Below, piece by piece: positions 9,155-16,521 of a stretch of 64,000 nucleotides of DNA (its first letter is position 1; each line of letters opens with the position of its first letter). Below the pieces are notes generated by a model that did no database searches, was not told where the DNA came from, and saw only the letters and a list, made by a program, of their open reading frames with translations. A program made the position numbers and the translations under genes. Source of the stretch: Betaproteobacteria bacterium (GTDB lineage: Bacteria; Pseudomonadota; Gammaproteobacteria; Burkholderiales; Casimicrobiaceae); contig JAOUIA010000005.1 in assembly GCA_029884335.1 (NCBI GenBank), forward strand, positions 23,372 through 87,371, in the 5' to 3' direction.

Positions 9155-9523
9155 TCAGCCCATGCAGAACACGTTGAGCTTGTTGCCGTCGAGGTCGCGG
9201 AAGTAGCCGGCGTAGAAGCCGTCCCCGCGCGGCCCGACCGGGCCCTCGTCCTTGCCGCCGAGTTCCAGCGCCTTGGCGTGCACCCGCGCCACCTTCTCCT
9301 TCGAGTCGACGACGAGCGCCACCATCACGCCGTTGCCGACCGTGGCCGGCTTGCCGTCGAACGGGAGCGTGGCGGACAGCGCCGGCTTGTCCATCGCCGT
9401 GCCCCACGCGATCGCGCGGCCGAAGTCGTAGAGGCGCTTCGCGCCGATCTCGGCCAGCAGCGCGTCGTAGAACGCCGCGGCGCGCGGCAGGTCGTTGGTG
9501 CCCAGCGTGACGTATCCGATCAT
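9155..9523 (-). CDS. VOC (glyoxalase/bleomycin-resistance fold) family protein
   Basis: A 122-residue single-domain protein beginning MIGYVTLGTNDLPRAAAFYDALLAEIGAKR and ending FYAGYFRDLDGNKLNVFCMG, the two signature halves of the vicinal oxygen chelate fold. These proteins bind a divalent metal; the reaction cannot be assigned from sequence. The start ATG at 9521-9523 has a very strong ribosome site (GAGGAGGGG, three bases away), so the longer ORF of the track was shortened. It converges on thyA across the foldback repeat. Confidence 0.9.
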   Translation of the reverse strand: MIGYVTLGTNDLPRAAAFYDALLAEIGAKRLYDFGRAIAWGTAMDKPALSATLPFDGKPATVGNGVMVALVVDSKEKVARVHAKALELGGKDEGPVGPRGDGFYAGYFRDLDGNKLNVFCMG

Positions 9524-9550
9524 GGTCCCCTCCTCGGTAAGGAGCAGGGA

Positions 9551-9607
9551 TTCTAGTGCAGAGACTCGGCACATCGCTGAAGAATCCGGCCGGTTCGCTG
9601 CCGGACG
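9551..9607. repeat. Dispersed repeat end, family TTCTAGTGCAGAGACTCGGC (copy A)
   Basis: TTCTAGTGCAGAGACTCGGCACATCGCTGAAGAATCCGGCCGGTTCGCT closely matches, in inverse orientation, the right end of the element at 31207-31397, and more weakly the copy at 20786. Only one end is recognised here. It lies 28 bp upstream of the VOC gene start. Confidence 0.65.
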
Positions 9608-10009
9608 GAACGTGCGAAGTGCTGGCGGGCATGGGGCACATGGGGCCGGTCACGCACGGCGCGCTCATCGCCCGCCGGATCGCGCGCTTTCCTGCCGGTC
9701 AGGAGCCGCGGTGGCAACCGCGCTGCACGAAGCGGCGGCAAGGCGACGCGCAGTCACCGGCACGCGCGGTCGCGGGACGCGCCGCAACGCAGGCGTCGGG
9801 TGGCGCGCAGTGGTCGCGTGAACCCGACGAACCCGCCTCGTTCGCCGTGAGGCGCGGGTCCCAACGGACAGGCGCGACGCTCCCATCGGCTCGCGCAACC
9901 TCGCGGCCGCCGACTGAAGCGTGCGGCGCAGGCGATCGGAGGCGGCCAGTGCGCAAGGCCCGCCGGGTCGGCGAGCCGACGCTCTTCTACCGGAAGCTCC
10001 GGGTACCGT
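9608..10009. other. Non-coding stretch between the VOC gene and the cytochrome gene
   Basis: No ORF with plausible coding character or ribosome site is seen on either strand. Near its right edge (about 9989-10006) TACCGGAAGCTCCGGGTA is a short imperfect palindrome that resembles the end of the 8954-9134 element and could terminate the gene at 10010. Confidence 0.5.
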
Positions 10010-10855
10010 TCACTTCGTCGTCGCTCTGGTGTGGTCCGCGTGGCACGCGACGCACTCCATGTGCCCCTGCTGGTTCCAGGCCATCGCCTTCTGCGCCGCC
10101 GTGTCCGGACCGTGGCAACCGACGCAGTGCTCGATGCCCTTCGCCGGCTTCCACACCGGCGGCTTCCACTTGCCGTCGAAGAACTCGTTCAGCGCCAGCG
10201 TCACCGTGTGGGCGACCTCGCCGGCCACCTTGGCGCAGCGCTCGATCTTCGCGTCGGACTTGATGGTAGCCCCTGCAGCCACCGCCCACTTCGACACCGA
10301 CGTGTGGCACAGCGGCGACATCGCCTTCACCCTGACCTGCTTCGGCAGCGGCGACAGGTCGTCGAAGCGCTCGGTCGGGAAGTCCTGCTCGGCGTACCAC
10401 CAGAACAGGCGGTCGATGATCTGGTTGTTCTGCTGCTCGTCCTTCCTGCCGCCGTAGGCGACCATGTTGATGATGGTCGACGCGCCGCCCAGCGCGCCGC
10501 ACAGCGTGCCGTGGCCGCCGTAGCCTGCGGCTGCGTGCGCCATCAGGAAGTCCGGCATCGTCGTCCAGGGGTAGCCCGCCTTCTCCTTCAGCAGGCTGAG
10601 CAGGCTCAGGTACGACGCCGTGCCGCAGCCTCCCTTCTCCTTGTAGAAGCGGTAGGCCCGCCGGCCGGCTTCCAGCGGGTCGAGCCTGACCCACTTCCAG
10701 GGCAACGGCGGCGCTTCGGCGGGCGATTGCGCCGCTGCCGATCGCACGAGGCTCGTCATCGCGCTGCCGATACCGCCGCCGACCAGCAGGGCGGTGGATC
10801 CCCCGACCAGGCGTCGCCGCGAACCGACCACAACTCCATCGGTGGAAGATGTCAT
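10010..10855 (-). CDS. Exported C_GCAxxG-type redox protein with C-terminal diheme domain
   Basis: A 281-residue protein with a twin-arginine signal (SRRRLVGGSTALLVGGG, cleavage near AAAQ), a central domain with CGTASYLSLLSLL and a second conserved Cys region GHGTLCGAL, and two CXXCH heme sites near the C-terminus (HCVGCHGPD, ECVACHADH). The combination resembles split-Soret cytochrome c and related C_GCAxxG_C_C redox proteins, acting in the periplasm. Folding before Tat export would be needed for a cofactor in the N-terminal domain. The ATG at 10853-10855 has a GGAG ribosome site. It is the last gene of the ArsR-rhodanese/DsrE cluster, after a decayed flavoprotein gene. The exact reaction is unknown. 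Confidence 0.75.
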   Translation of the reverse strand: MTSSTDGVVVGSRRRLVGGSTALLVGGGIGSAMTSLVRSAAAQSPAEAPPLPWKWVRLDPLEAGRRAYRFYKEKGGCGTASYLSLLSLLKEKAGYPWTTMPDFLMAHAAAGYGGHGTLCGALGGASTIINMVAYGGRKDEQQNNQIIDRLFWWYAEQDFPTERFDDLSPLPKQVRVKAMSPLCHTSVSKWAVAAGATIKSDAKIERCAKVAGEVAHTVTLALNEFFDGKWKPPVWKPAKGIEHCVGCHGPDTAAQKAMAWNQQGHMECVACHADHTRATTK

Positions 10856-11139
10856 GACGCACTCCTCTCCGGCGGCGCGCTCCGGCCCATCCAGGGACTC
10901 CGTGCGCTCCTTCGGGACACGCGCCCGCCAATCGCCATTGGACGCCCGGCGTCGAACAGCTCTTTGACGGACGTCACGAACCCGGCGACCCGGCCTGCCG
11001 GGAATGCGCCCCACGGCCGCCGGTTTCCGACAGGCCGGCGGCACGGGTCGGGAAAGGACCGCCCGAGGCGACTGCGATCGTGCGCGCGGGTCCTGCGCGG
11101 CCTCGCCTGCAGTGACGGGTCGGCGCGTCGCGGCCGTGA

Positions 11140-12396
11140 ACTTGCGGTACGTGGTCCTCGCGCCTGCGCCGCTTGCCGGAGTACCCCTCGAGACAACCCG
11201 AACTGCAATCACGCGTGCGGCCATCGCTTTCACGCCACGCCGCCAGGTCGGAAGTGCCGACGCAACCGGAATTGCTGGTGCAGGATCTTGCCCACGTGCC
11301 AGAAGGGATTCGGCGAGCGCATGCGCACGCCGGGCAGCGGCTCCGCACAGAAGTTGCCGCTGCCCACGCCCGCCATGCCCCCGCCCGGTTTCGCGGAAGC
11401 ACATGCCCTGGCCGTCGAAGCGGGCCTTCGCCGCCCGCCCGTTCCACGCGGCGGCGAGGTTTGACGCCACCACTTCGGCCTGTCGGCCGGCGAGCACGCC
11501 GGCCTTGGGCAGCGGGCGCCCCATCTTCAGCGGGATCGCGGTCACGTCGCCGATGGCCCGGACACCGGCGAACTTCGTCGCCAGCGTGTCGCGGTCCACC
11601 GGCACCCATCCGGACTCGCCGCACAGCCCGGCGTCCCTGACCACGGCGGGAGCGCGGTGCGGCGGCACGCAGAGCAGCAGGTCGAAGGCGGCGACCTGTC
11701 CATCGCTGAAATGCAGCGCGCCCTGCTCCACGTGGCTCGCCTGGTGCGCCGGAACGTAGCCGATGCCCCTGCGGTCCAGCATCGCTCTGATCTGCGCTCC
11801 CGCCGCCGGGCCGGCCACCGGCATCGGCACGGGTTCGGCAGCGTGCAGCGCGATCTGCGTGTTCGCGCGCACGCCGCGCTTGCGCAGGAACGCGTCGACC
11901 AGCATCGCTGCCACGCAGGGCGCGGCGGGACACTTGCAGCCGGCGCGGCCGTCAGGACGACCAGGCGGCCGCCTTCGAATGCGCCCAGCGAGGAACGGAT
12001 CCGCTGCGCGCCGGCGAGCGTGTACAGATCGAGGCCGTGCGCGGCCAGGCCAGGCACGGACTCGGGTGCGTACTACGCGCCGAGCGCCACGACCATCGCG
12101 TCGCCGGCGATCGTCCTGCCGCCGGCCTCGACGGTCACCCCGGCTGGATCGATGCGCGAGACTTCGCCGTGCACCAGATCGATGCCCCCGGTTCTCAGGG
12201 CTTCGAGCGGCCGCGTGAACTGCGCCGGCTCGCTCGCACCGACGATGTACCACAGCAGCGCGGGCCCGAAGACCTGGCTGCGCTCGCGCTCGACCACGAC
12301 GACGCGGTCGCCGGCGGGCAGGATCCTGCGCAGCCGCCGGGCGACGGCGAGGCCGCCGATGCCCGCCCCGACGACGAGCGCGGTGCGTGCCTTCAG
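11140..12396 (-). pseudogene. Decayed FAD-dependent pyridine nucleotide-disulfide oxidoreductase (sulfide:quinone reductase-like)
   Basis: The frame opens with ARTALVVGAGIGGLAVARRLRR, a dinucleotide-binding motif, and runs in phase to VVALGA, then hits TAG at 12073-12075. The same frame continues with YAPESVPGLAAHGLDLYTL. A one-base deletion near 11935-11945 moves the sequence into the frame CPAAPCVAAMLVDAFLRKRGV...AIGDVTAIPLKMGRPLPKAGVLA, and another indel near 11360-11375 moves it again into NFCAEPLPGVRMRSPNPFWHVGKILHQQFRLRRHF. Together these pieces rebuild an ordinary SQR-like flavoprotein. The expected ATG overlapping the dsrE stop also reads CTG. The 3' limit is approximate, and nothing is seen from there to 10855. 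One or both indels could be assembly errors, since one lies in a G-run, but the nonsense codon is not a simple indel. Confidence 0.8.
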
Positions 12397-12743
12397 AACA
12401 CCAGGACCTTGTCGGCCTCGGCCGTCCACTCCGCGAGCTGCGCCAGCGTGCCGCGCCTGGCGCCCTCGATCACTTCCTCCTCGCGCAGCCCGCGGGCGTC
12501 CATGCAGGTGCCGCACAGGCCGACCTCGCCCTTGCGCAGCACCTTGCCGAGCATGAGCTGCACGTTGTAGTAGCCCTCGGGCACCTTCTGCCCGCTCTTG
12601 GCGCAGGTCACCGCGTCGGCCATCAGGAACACGCGGACCTGCTGCCCTTCCCGGCCCGCGAGCGCCGAGGCCAGCCGCAGCGCGTTGTACGCGCGCTCGT
12701 TGCCATACGGCGCGTCGTTGAGAACGAAGAGCGTGGATGTCAT
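12393..12743 (-). CDS. DsrE/DsrF-like sulfur-relay family protein
   Basis: A 116-residue protein starting MTSTLFVLNDAPYGNERAYNALRLASAL, typical of the DsrE fold, with later VFLMADAVTCAKSGQKVPEGYYN and CGTCMDARG. The cysteine in the loop before KSGQ and the CGTC pair could carry persulfide sulfur, as in DsrE and TusD relatives. Its ATG overlaps the stop of the ArsR-rhodanese gene as ATGA, so the two are translationally coupled. The following gene, the decayed flavoprotein, starts at its stop codon. Confidence 0.86.
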   Translation of the reverse strand: MTSTLFVLNDAPYGNERAYNALRLASALAGREGQQVRVFLMADAVTCAKSGQKVPEGYYNVQLMLGKVLRKGEVGLCGTCMDARGLREEEVIEGARRGTLAQLAEWTAEADKVLVF

Positions 12744-13423
12744 GAGACACCTTCACGGCCCCGGGCTCGTGCGACGGGCAGCCCCGCCGCCCGCCACTCG
12801 CTGATCCCGTCGAAGGTCTTGCGCGCGCGAAACCCGCGCTTCGTGAGCAGCGCCACGGCTTCGTCGGACATCACGCAGAAAGGGCCGCGGCAGTAGGCGA
12901 CGATGGGCGCGTCGCGCGGCAGCTCGGAGAGCCGATGGGACAGTTCCGGCAGCGGCATCGAGCGCGCGAACGGCAGATGCGCGTTGTCGTACTCGTCCTG
13001 AGGGCGCACGTCGATCACGACGACCTCGCCGCGCCTGGCCTGCGCGAGCAACTCCTTGCGCCCCACCTGCGCGAGCCGATCGGGCTCGGCCATCATTCGC
13101 TGCAGCGCCAGGCGCAGCTCGAGCAGGTGCTCCTCGGCCACCAGGCGCAGCGTGACGCCCAGTTGCGCCACATCGTGGCCGCTGAGGCGATACAGCATGC
13201 GCCGGCCGTCGCGCCGGCTCTGCACCAGCCGCGCCTCCTTCAGCGCCTTGAGGTGCGCGCTGGCGAGCTTGACGTCGATCGCGACGGCGCCGGCCACGGC
13301 CTCCACCGACTTCTCGCCCTGTGCCAGCATCTCCAGCAGCTCGAGCCGCTTCGGGCTGGCCAACGCCTTGCCCACGCGGGAGACCTGCTCGTAGAGGAGG
13401 TCCTTGAGGTTCCGGCCATCCAT
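12740..13423 (-). CDS. ArsR-family regulator fused to a rhodanese domain
   Basis: A 227-residue protein with an N-terminal winged helix (about residues 5-95; ASPKRLELLEMLAQGEKSVEAVA and LASAHLKALKEARLVQSRRDGRRMLYRL) and a C-terminal rhodanese domain (about 120-215) with active loop YCRGPFC. Such fusions are thought to sense persulfide and derepress sulfide-oxidation genes; that role is inferred here. The ORF track begins three codons earlier. The ATG at 13421-13423 was chosen because a TAGAAT -10 box at 13431-13436 overlaps the earlier ATG and would start transcription at this one. It heads the dsrE / flavoprotein / cytochrome cluster. Confidence 0.88.
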   Translation of the reverse strand: MDGRNLKDLLYEQVSRVGKALASPKRLELLEMLAQGEKSVEAVAGAVAIDVKLASAHLKALKEARLVQSRRDGRRMLYRLSGHDVAQLGVTLRLVAEEHLLELRLALQRMMAEPDRLAQVGRKELLAQARRGEVVVIDVRPQDEYDNAHLPFARSMPLPELSHRLSELPRDAPIVAYCRGPFCVMSDEAVALLTKRGFRARKTFDGISEWRAAGLPVARARGREGVS

Positions 13424-13430
13424 GCGGTAC

Positions 13431-13458
13431 ATTCTAACGATCTTGCGAATAACGACAA
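13431..13458 (-). promoter_or_regulatory. Promoter and possible operator of the ArsR-rhodanese cluster
   Basis: On the minus strand TTGTCG, 16 bases, TAGAAT forms a fair sigma-70 promoter whose start point would fall on the ATG at 13423. ATTC at 13431-13434 and GAAT at 13447-13450 make a short inverted repeat (12-base spacing) across the -10 region, where an autoregulating ArsR-type repressor could bind. The operator reading is a guess. Confidence 0.4.
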
Positions 13459-13503
13459 GCAGGCCTGGCCCGGAGCTGCAGCCGATGCGCCGCGGAACCC
13501 GTC

Positions 13504-14370
13504 ATGGACCTTGAACAGTTCGTCCTAGCCAACGAACCGGCCCTCCGGCTGGGGTTCTTCCTGGGCGTGTTCGCAGTGATCGGCCTGTGGGAAGTGGTGG
13601 CGCCGCGCCGCGCCCTGACCGCATCCAAGGCCATGCGGTGGGCCAGCAACCTGGGCCTCGTCGCGCTGAACACCGTGCTGCTCCGGCTGGTGTTCCCGCT
13701 CGCTGCCGCCGGCGTCGCCGCCTTCTGCGCGGCCAACGGCTGGGGCCTGCTCAACCATTTCCGCGTGCCGTTCTGGCTGGCGGTGCCGATCGGCGTGATC
13801 GCGATGGACTTCGTGATCTGGCTGCAGCACGTCATGGTCCACGCAGTGCCGGCGCTGTGGCGCTTGCACCGGGTGCACCACACCGACCCCGACTACGACG
13901 TGACGACGGGCGCGCGCTTCCATCCGATCGAGATCGCGCTGTCGATGCTGATCAAGTTCGCGACGATCGCCGTCCTCGGTCCGCCGGTGCTGGCCGTGGT
14001 CGTCTTCGAAATCCTGCTCAACGCGACGGCGATGTTCAACCACGGCAACATCCGCATTCCGATCGGCGTCGATCGCGTGCTGCGCCTGCTCGTCGTCACG
14101 CCGGACATGCACCGCGTCCACCACTCGGTCGAGGAGGACGAGACGAATTCGAACTTCGGCTTCAACCTGCCCTGGTGGGATCGCCTGTTCGGCACCTACC
14201 GCGCCCAGCCGCGCGCCGGCCACGAGGCGATGACGATCGGCATCCACGGCCACAAGGATCCCCGCGAGGTGGCGCGCCTGGACGGCATGCTGTTGCTGCC
14301 GTTCCGCGGCGAGGTCGAAGGCTACGCGATCAACCGCCGCGACTGGCGCGACGGGCGCGCGAAGCGATGA
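13504..14370 (+). CDS. Sterol desaturase / fatty acid hydroxylase family membrane protein
   Basis: A 288-residue membrane protein with about four to five hydrophobic segments and the histidine clusters that bind the di-iron site of this family: HVMVH (about 110), HRVHH (about 122) and MHRVHHS (about 202). NFGFNLPWWDRLFGTY is the usual sequence after the last cluster. The reaction would be an oxygen-dependent hydroxylation or desaturation of a lipid at the inner membrane; the substrate is unknown. It is divergent from the ArsR-rhodanese cluster with 80 bp between, so the two may share regulation. Confidence 0.9.
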   Translation: MDLEQFVLANEPALRLGFFLGVFAVIGLWEVVAPRRALTASKAMRWASNLGLVALNTVLLRLVFPLAAAGVAAFCAANGWGLLNHFRVPFWLAVPIGVIAMDFVIWLQHVMVHAVPALWRLHRVHHTDPDYDVTTGARFHPIEIALSMLIKFATIAVLGPPVLAVVVFEILLNATAMFNHGNIRIPIGVDRVLRLLVVTPDMHRVHHSVEEDETNSNFGFNLPWWDRLFGTYRAQPRAGHEAMTIGIHGHKDPREVARLDGMLLLPFRGEVEGYAINRRDWRDGRAKR

Positions 14371-14507
14371 GAGCCGCCGTGCTGCGGCCCTGGTCCGGCC
14401 TCGCCTTGCCGGGACTCGGCGGCCCGGGCGGCGGCGCACCGATGCAGCGCGAACATGACGGCGCCTTCCGCGCCGAAGCCCCGGTGCGCGTCGACGGGCC
14501 GCCCCGC

Positions 14508-14538
14508 AAAAAGAAAGCCCGCCGGGAGAGGGGCGGGC
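14508..14538 (-). terminator. Intrinsic terminator of the sigma-54 transcript
   Basis: On the minus strand GCCCGCC, an eight-base loop, GGCGGGC is followed by TTTCTTTTT. It lies about 80 bp beyond the stop of the 52-codon ORF. A second strong hairpin with an 11-bp stem (14553-14563/14573-14583) lies between the two. Confidence 0.8.
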
Positions 14539-14619
14539 AAGGGGGATAGAGTGCGGCGCGCGGGGAGGAGGGCCGCGCGCCGCGAAGACCCGGCAAGGCG
14601 CCGGATCAGGGGGAACGGT

Positions 14620-14778
14620 TCAGACGACGGTGCGGGCGGCGGTCACACGCTCGGCCAGTTCCTCGAGCGCCTCGCGCTGCCGGCGCGCCTCGTCCTCGCG
14701 GCGATCGGCCTGCGCTCGCTCTTCCGCTTCCCTCGTCGGGAGCCAGTAGCGGGAGAACTCGGGAGCGTAGGAATCCAT
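14620..14778 (-). CDS. Small hypothetical protein, 52 residues, probably sigma-54 dependent
   Basis: The ORF encodes MDSYAPEFSRYWLPTREAEERAQADRR..., a short aromatic head followed by a highly charged Glu/Arg/Ala helix that could form a coiled coil. No family is recognised. The ATG at 14776-14778 has AGAGG six bases upstream; an in-frame Met further upstream is less likely. It lies about 40 bases inside the transcript predicted from the sigma-54 promoter at 14833-14848 and is followed by a terminator, so it appears to be a monocistronic unit of about 310 nt. The genes for the matching activator system, glrR-qseG-glrK, lie directly upstream. The RNA itself could be the functional product, as with GlmY in enterobacteria. 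Confidence 0.6.
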   Translation of the reverse strand: MDSYAPEFSRYWLPTREAEERAQADRREDEARRQREALEELAERVTAARTVV

Positions 14779-14832
14779 GATCGCCTCTTGCTTCGGACGA
14801 CGCGCCGTCGTCATCGGACACGCCAAGCCTGA

Positions 14833-14848
14833 TGCAATGGTCGTGCCA
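14833..14848 (-). promoter_or_regulatory. Perfect sigma-54 promoter (-24/-12)
   Basis: The minus strand reads TGGCACGACCATTGCA, an exact match to the RpoN consensus TGGCACG-N4-TTGCA. Transcription would begin near 14820 and run through the 52-codon ORF to the terminator at 14508. Confidence 0.9.
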
Positions 14849-14958
14849 ACGCTGCATCCCGGCCCGGCCAGCCACGATGAAATGACAACTGCATAGGGAG
14901 AAAGTGCCCCGCGACGCGATGAACGCGGGAAGCGGGAGGCCGCCAGGCGAAGCCGATT

Positions 14959-14976
14959 TGTCGCAAGAACCCGACA
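14959..14976. promoter_or_regulatory. GlrR-type enhancer site 1 (TGTC-N10-GACA)
   Basis: TGTCGCAAGAACCCGACA matches the published enterobacterial GlrR/QseF binding pattern TGTC-N10-GACA exactly. It lies about 147 bases upstream of the predicted sigma-54 start point. Confidence 0.8.
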
Positions 14977-15023
14977 GCACGGCCAGCAATCTGCCTACAT
15001 GATTGAACCAACAGGACTTTTTC

Positions 15024-15041
15024 TGTCGCTCGAATGCGACA
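15024..15041. promoter_or_regulatory. GlrR-type enhancer site 2 (TGTC-N10-GACA)
   Basis: TGTCGCTCGAATGCGACA is the second exact match. The outer five bases on each side (TGTCG...CGACA) equal those of site 1. The two sites are 65 bp apart centre to centre, about six helical turns, which suits cooperative binding of an NtrC-type activator. Confidence 0.82.
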
Positions 15042-15081
15042 GTCCGCTGATGCACCGCCGCATGGCGGCAGCCGGCTCGCG

Positions 15082-16434
15082 TCAGCCCTTGCCTTCCTTG
15101 AACATCGCCGGCTCGAGCTTGTGGCGCTGCAGCAGCTTGTAGAACTCGGTCCGGTTGCGCTTGGCCATCAGCGCCGCCTGCGTCACGTTGCCGCCGGTGA
15201 GCTTGAGCAGGCGGACGAGGTAGTCGCGCTCGAAGGACTTGCGCGCTTCCTCGAAGGGCACCAGCTCGGAGGCGTCCTCCCGCAGCGCGCTCTGGACCAC
15301 CGACCCGGGAATCACGGCCGTCGTGGTCAGCGCCGTCGCCTGTTCCAGCACGTTGAGCAACTGGCGCACGTTGCCCGGCCACGGCGCGGCGATCAGCAGC
15401 GCCATCGCGTCCGGCGCGAGCGTGGGCAACGGCTTGCGGTAGCGCTCGGCGAGCTTGCGCAGGAAATGTGTCGCCAGCACCGGGATGTCCTCGCGGCGCT
15501 CGGCGAGCGGCGGCAGGCGCAGCGACACGACGTTGAGGCGGTAGTAGAGGTCCTCGCGGAAGAGCCCCGCCGCCCTCTGCGCCTCGAGGTCGCGGTGCGT
15601 CGCGGAAATCACTCGCACGTCGACCGGGATCGACTGCGTCGAGCCGACCGGGCGCACCTCGCCCTCCTGCAGCACGCGCAGCAGCTTCACCTGCAGCGGC
15701 AGCGGCATGTCGCCGATCTCGTCGAGGAACAGCGTCCCCGTGTCGGCCGTCTGGAACAGCCCCTTGTGCGCCTGCACCGCGCCTGTGAACGCGCCGCGCG
15801 CATGGCCGAACAGCTCCGACTCGAGCAGTTCCGCCGGGATCGCCCCGCAGTTGACGGCGACGAACGGCCGCTCGGCGCGCGGGCTCGCCTTGTGGATCGC
15901 GCGCGCCAGGAGCTCCTTGCCGGTGCCCGACTCGCCGTAGATCAGCACGCTGGCGTCGGAGTCCGCCACCAGCCGCGCCTGGCGCAGGAGGTCCTCCATC
16001 TTCGGGCTGCGCGTGACGAATCCCGCGCGCCACTCGGAGGAGGAATTCGCGACCTCGCCGTCGTCGCCGGAGAGCTTGAGCGCCGCGGCGACCTTCTGCA
16101 GCAGCTCCTGGCTGTCGAACGGCTTCGTGAGGAACCCGAAGACGCCGCGCTGCGTCGCCGAGACCGCGTCGGGAATGGTGCCGTGCGCCGTCAGGATGAT
16201 GACCGGCAGCGTCGGGTGCTGGCGGTGGATCGCCTCGAACAGCTGCATGCCGTCGATGCCCGGCATGCGCAGGTCGGTGATGACCGCGGCGGGCCGCGTG
16301 ACCGCCAGCGCCGCCAGCGCCAGCTCGCCGCTCTCCGCCGTGCGCACGCGGTAGCCGGCCGAGGTGAGCCGCAGGCCGATCAGCCGCAGCAGGTCGGGGT
16401 CGTCGTCGACGAGCAGGATGTCGCTGGTGTTCAT
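15082..16434 (-). CDS. glrR: Sigma-54-dependent response regulator GlrR (QseF)
   Basis: The 450-residue protein has a receiver domain (residues 1-120; DDDP acidic pocket, phosphorylated Asp in ITDLRMPGIDGMQLF, TKP lysine), an AAA+ sigma-54 activator domain (about 145-380; GESGTGKE Walker A, GAFTGA loop, FLDEIGDMP Walker B) and a C-terminal Fis-type helix-turn-helix. It is very close to E. coli GlrR throughout, including the C-terminus GNVTQAALMAKRNRTEFYKLLQRHKL. Start ATG 16432-16434 has AGGA at good spacing. It is the last gene of the glrK-qseG-glrR operon. Two GlrR-type sites lie just beyond its end, in front of the sigma-54 unit. Confidence 0.95.
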   Translation of the reverse strand: MNTSDILLVDDDPDLLRLIGLRLTSAGYRVRTAESGELALAALAVTRPAAVITDLRMPGIDGMQLFEAIHRQHPTLPVIILTAHGTIPDAVSATQRGVFGFLTKPFDSQELLQKVAAALKLSGDDGEVANSSSEWRAGFVTRSPKMEDLLRQARLVADSDASVLIYGESGTGKELLARAIHKASPRAERPFVAVNCGAIPAELLESELFGHARGAFTGAVQAHKGLFQTADTGTLFLDEIGDMPLPLQVKLLRVLQEGEVRPVGSTQSIPVDVRVISATHRDLEAQRAAGLFREDLYYRLNVVSLRLPPLAERREDIPVLATHFLRKLAERYRKPLPTLAPDAMALLIAAPWPGNVRQLLNVLEQATALTTTAVIPGSVVQSALREDASELVPFEEARKSFERDYLVRLLKLTGGNVTQAALMAKRNRTEFYKLLQRHKLEPAMFKEGKG

Positions 16435-16521
16435 CGCCGTTCCTGGCGCAGTCCCGCTCCGAGCCACGGACCTGCCCCCCGGGGGGCGGCGCGCGGAGTC
16501 AGCACGGGAGCATGCTCCATA

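Noticed and set aside
12073-12075. TAG read as an amino acid (suppressed stop), since two genes carry in-frame TAG codons
   Set aside because: Both genes also contain frameshifts, and normal genes in the window end on TAG, so decay or sequencing error is the simpler explanation.
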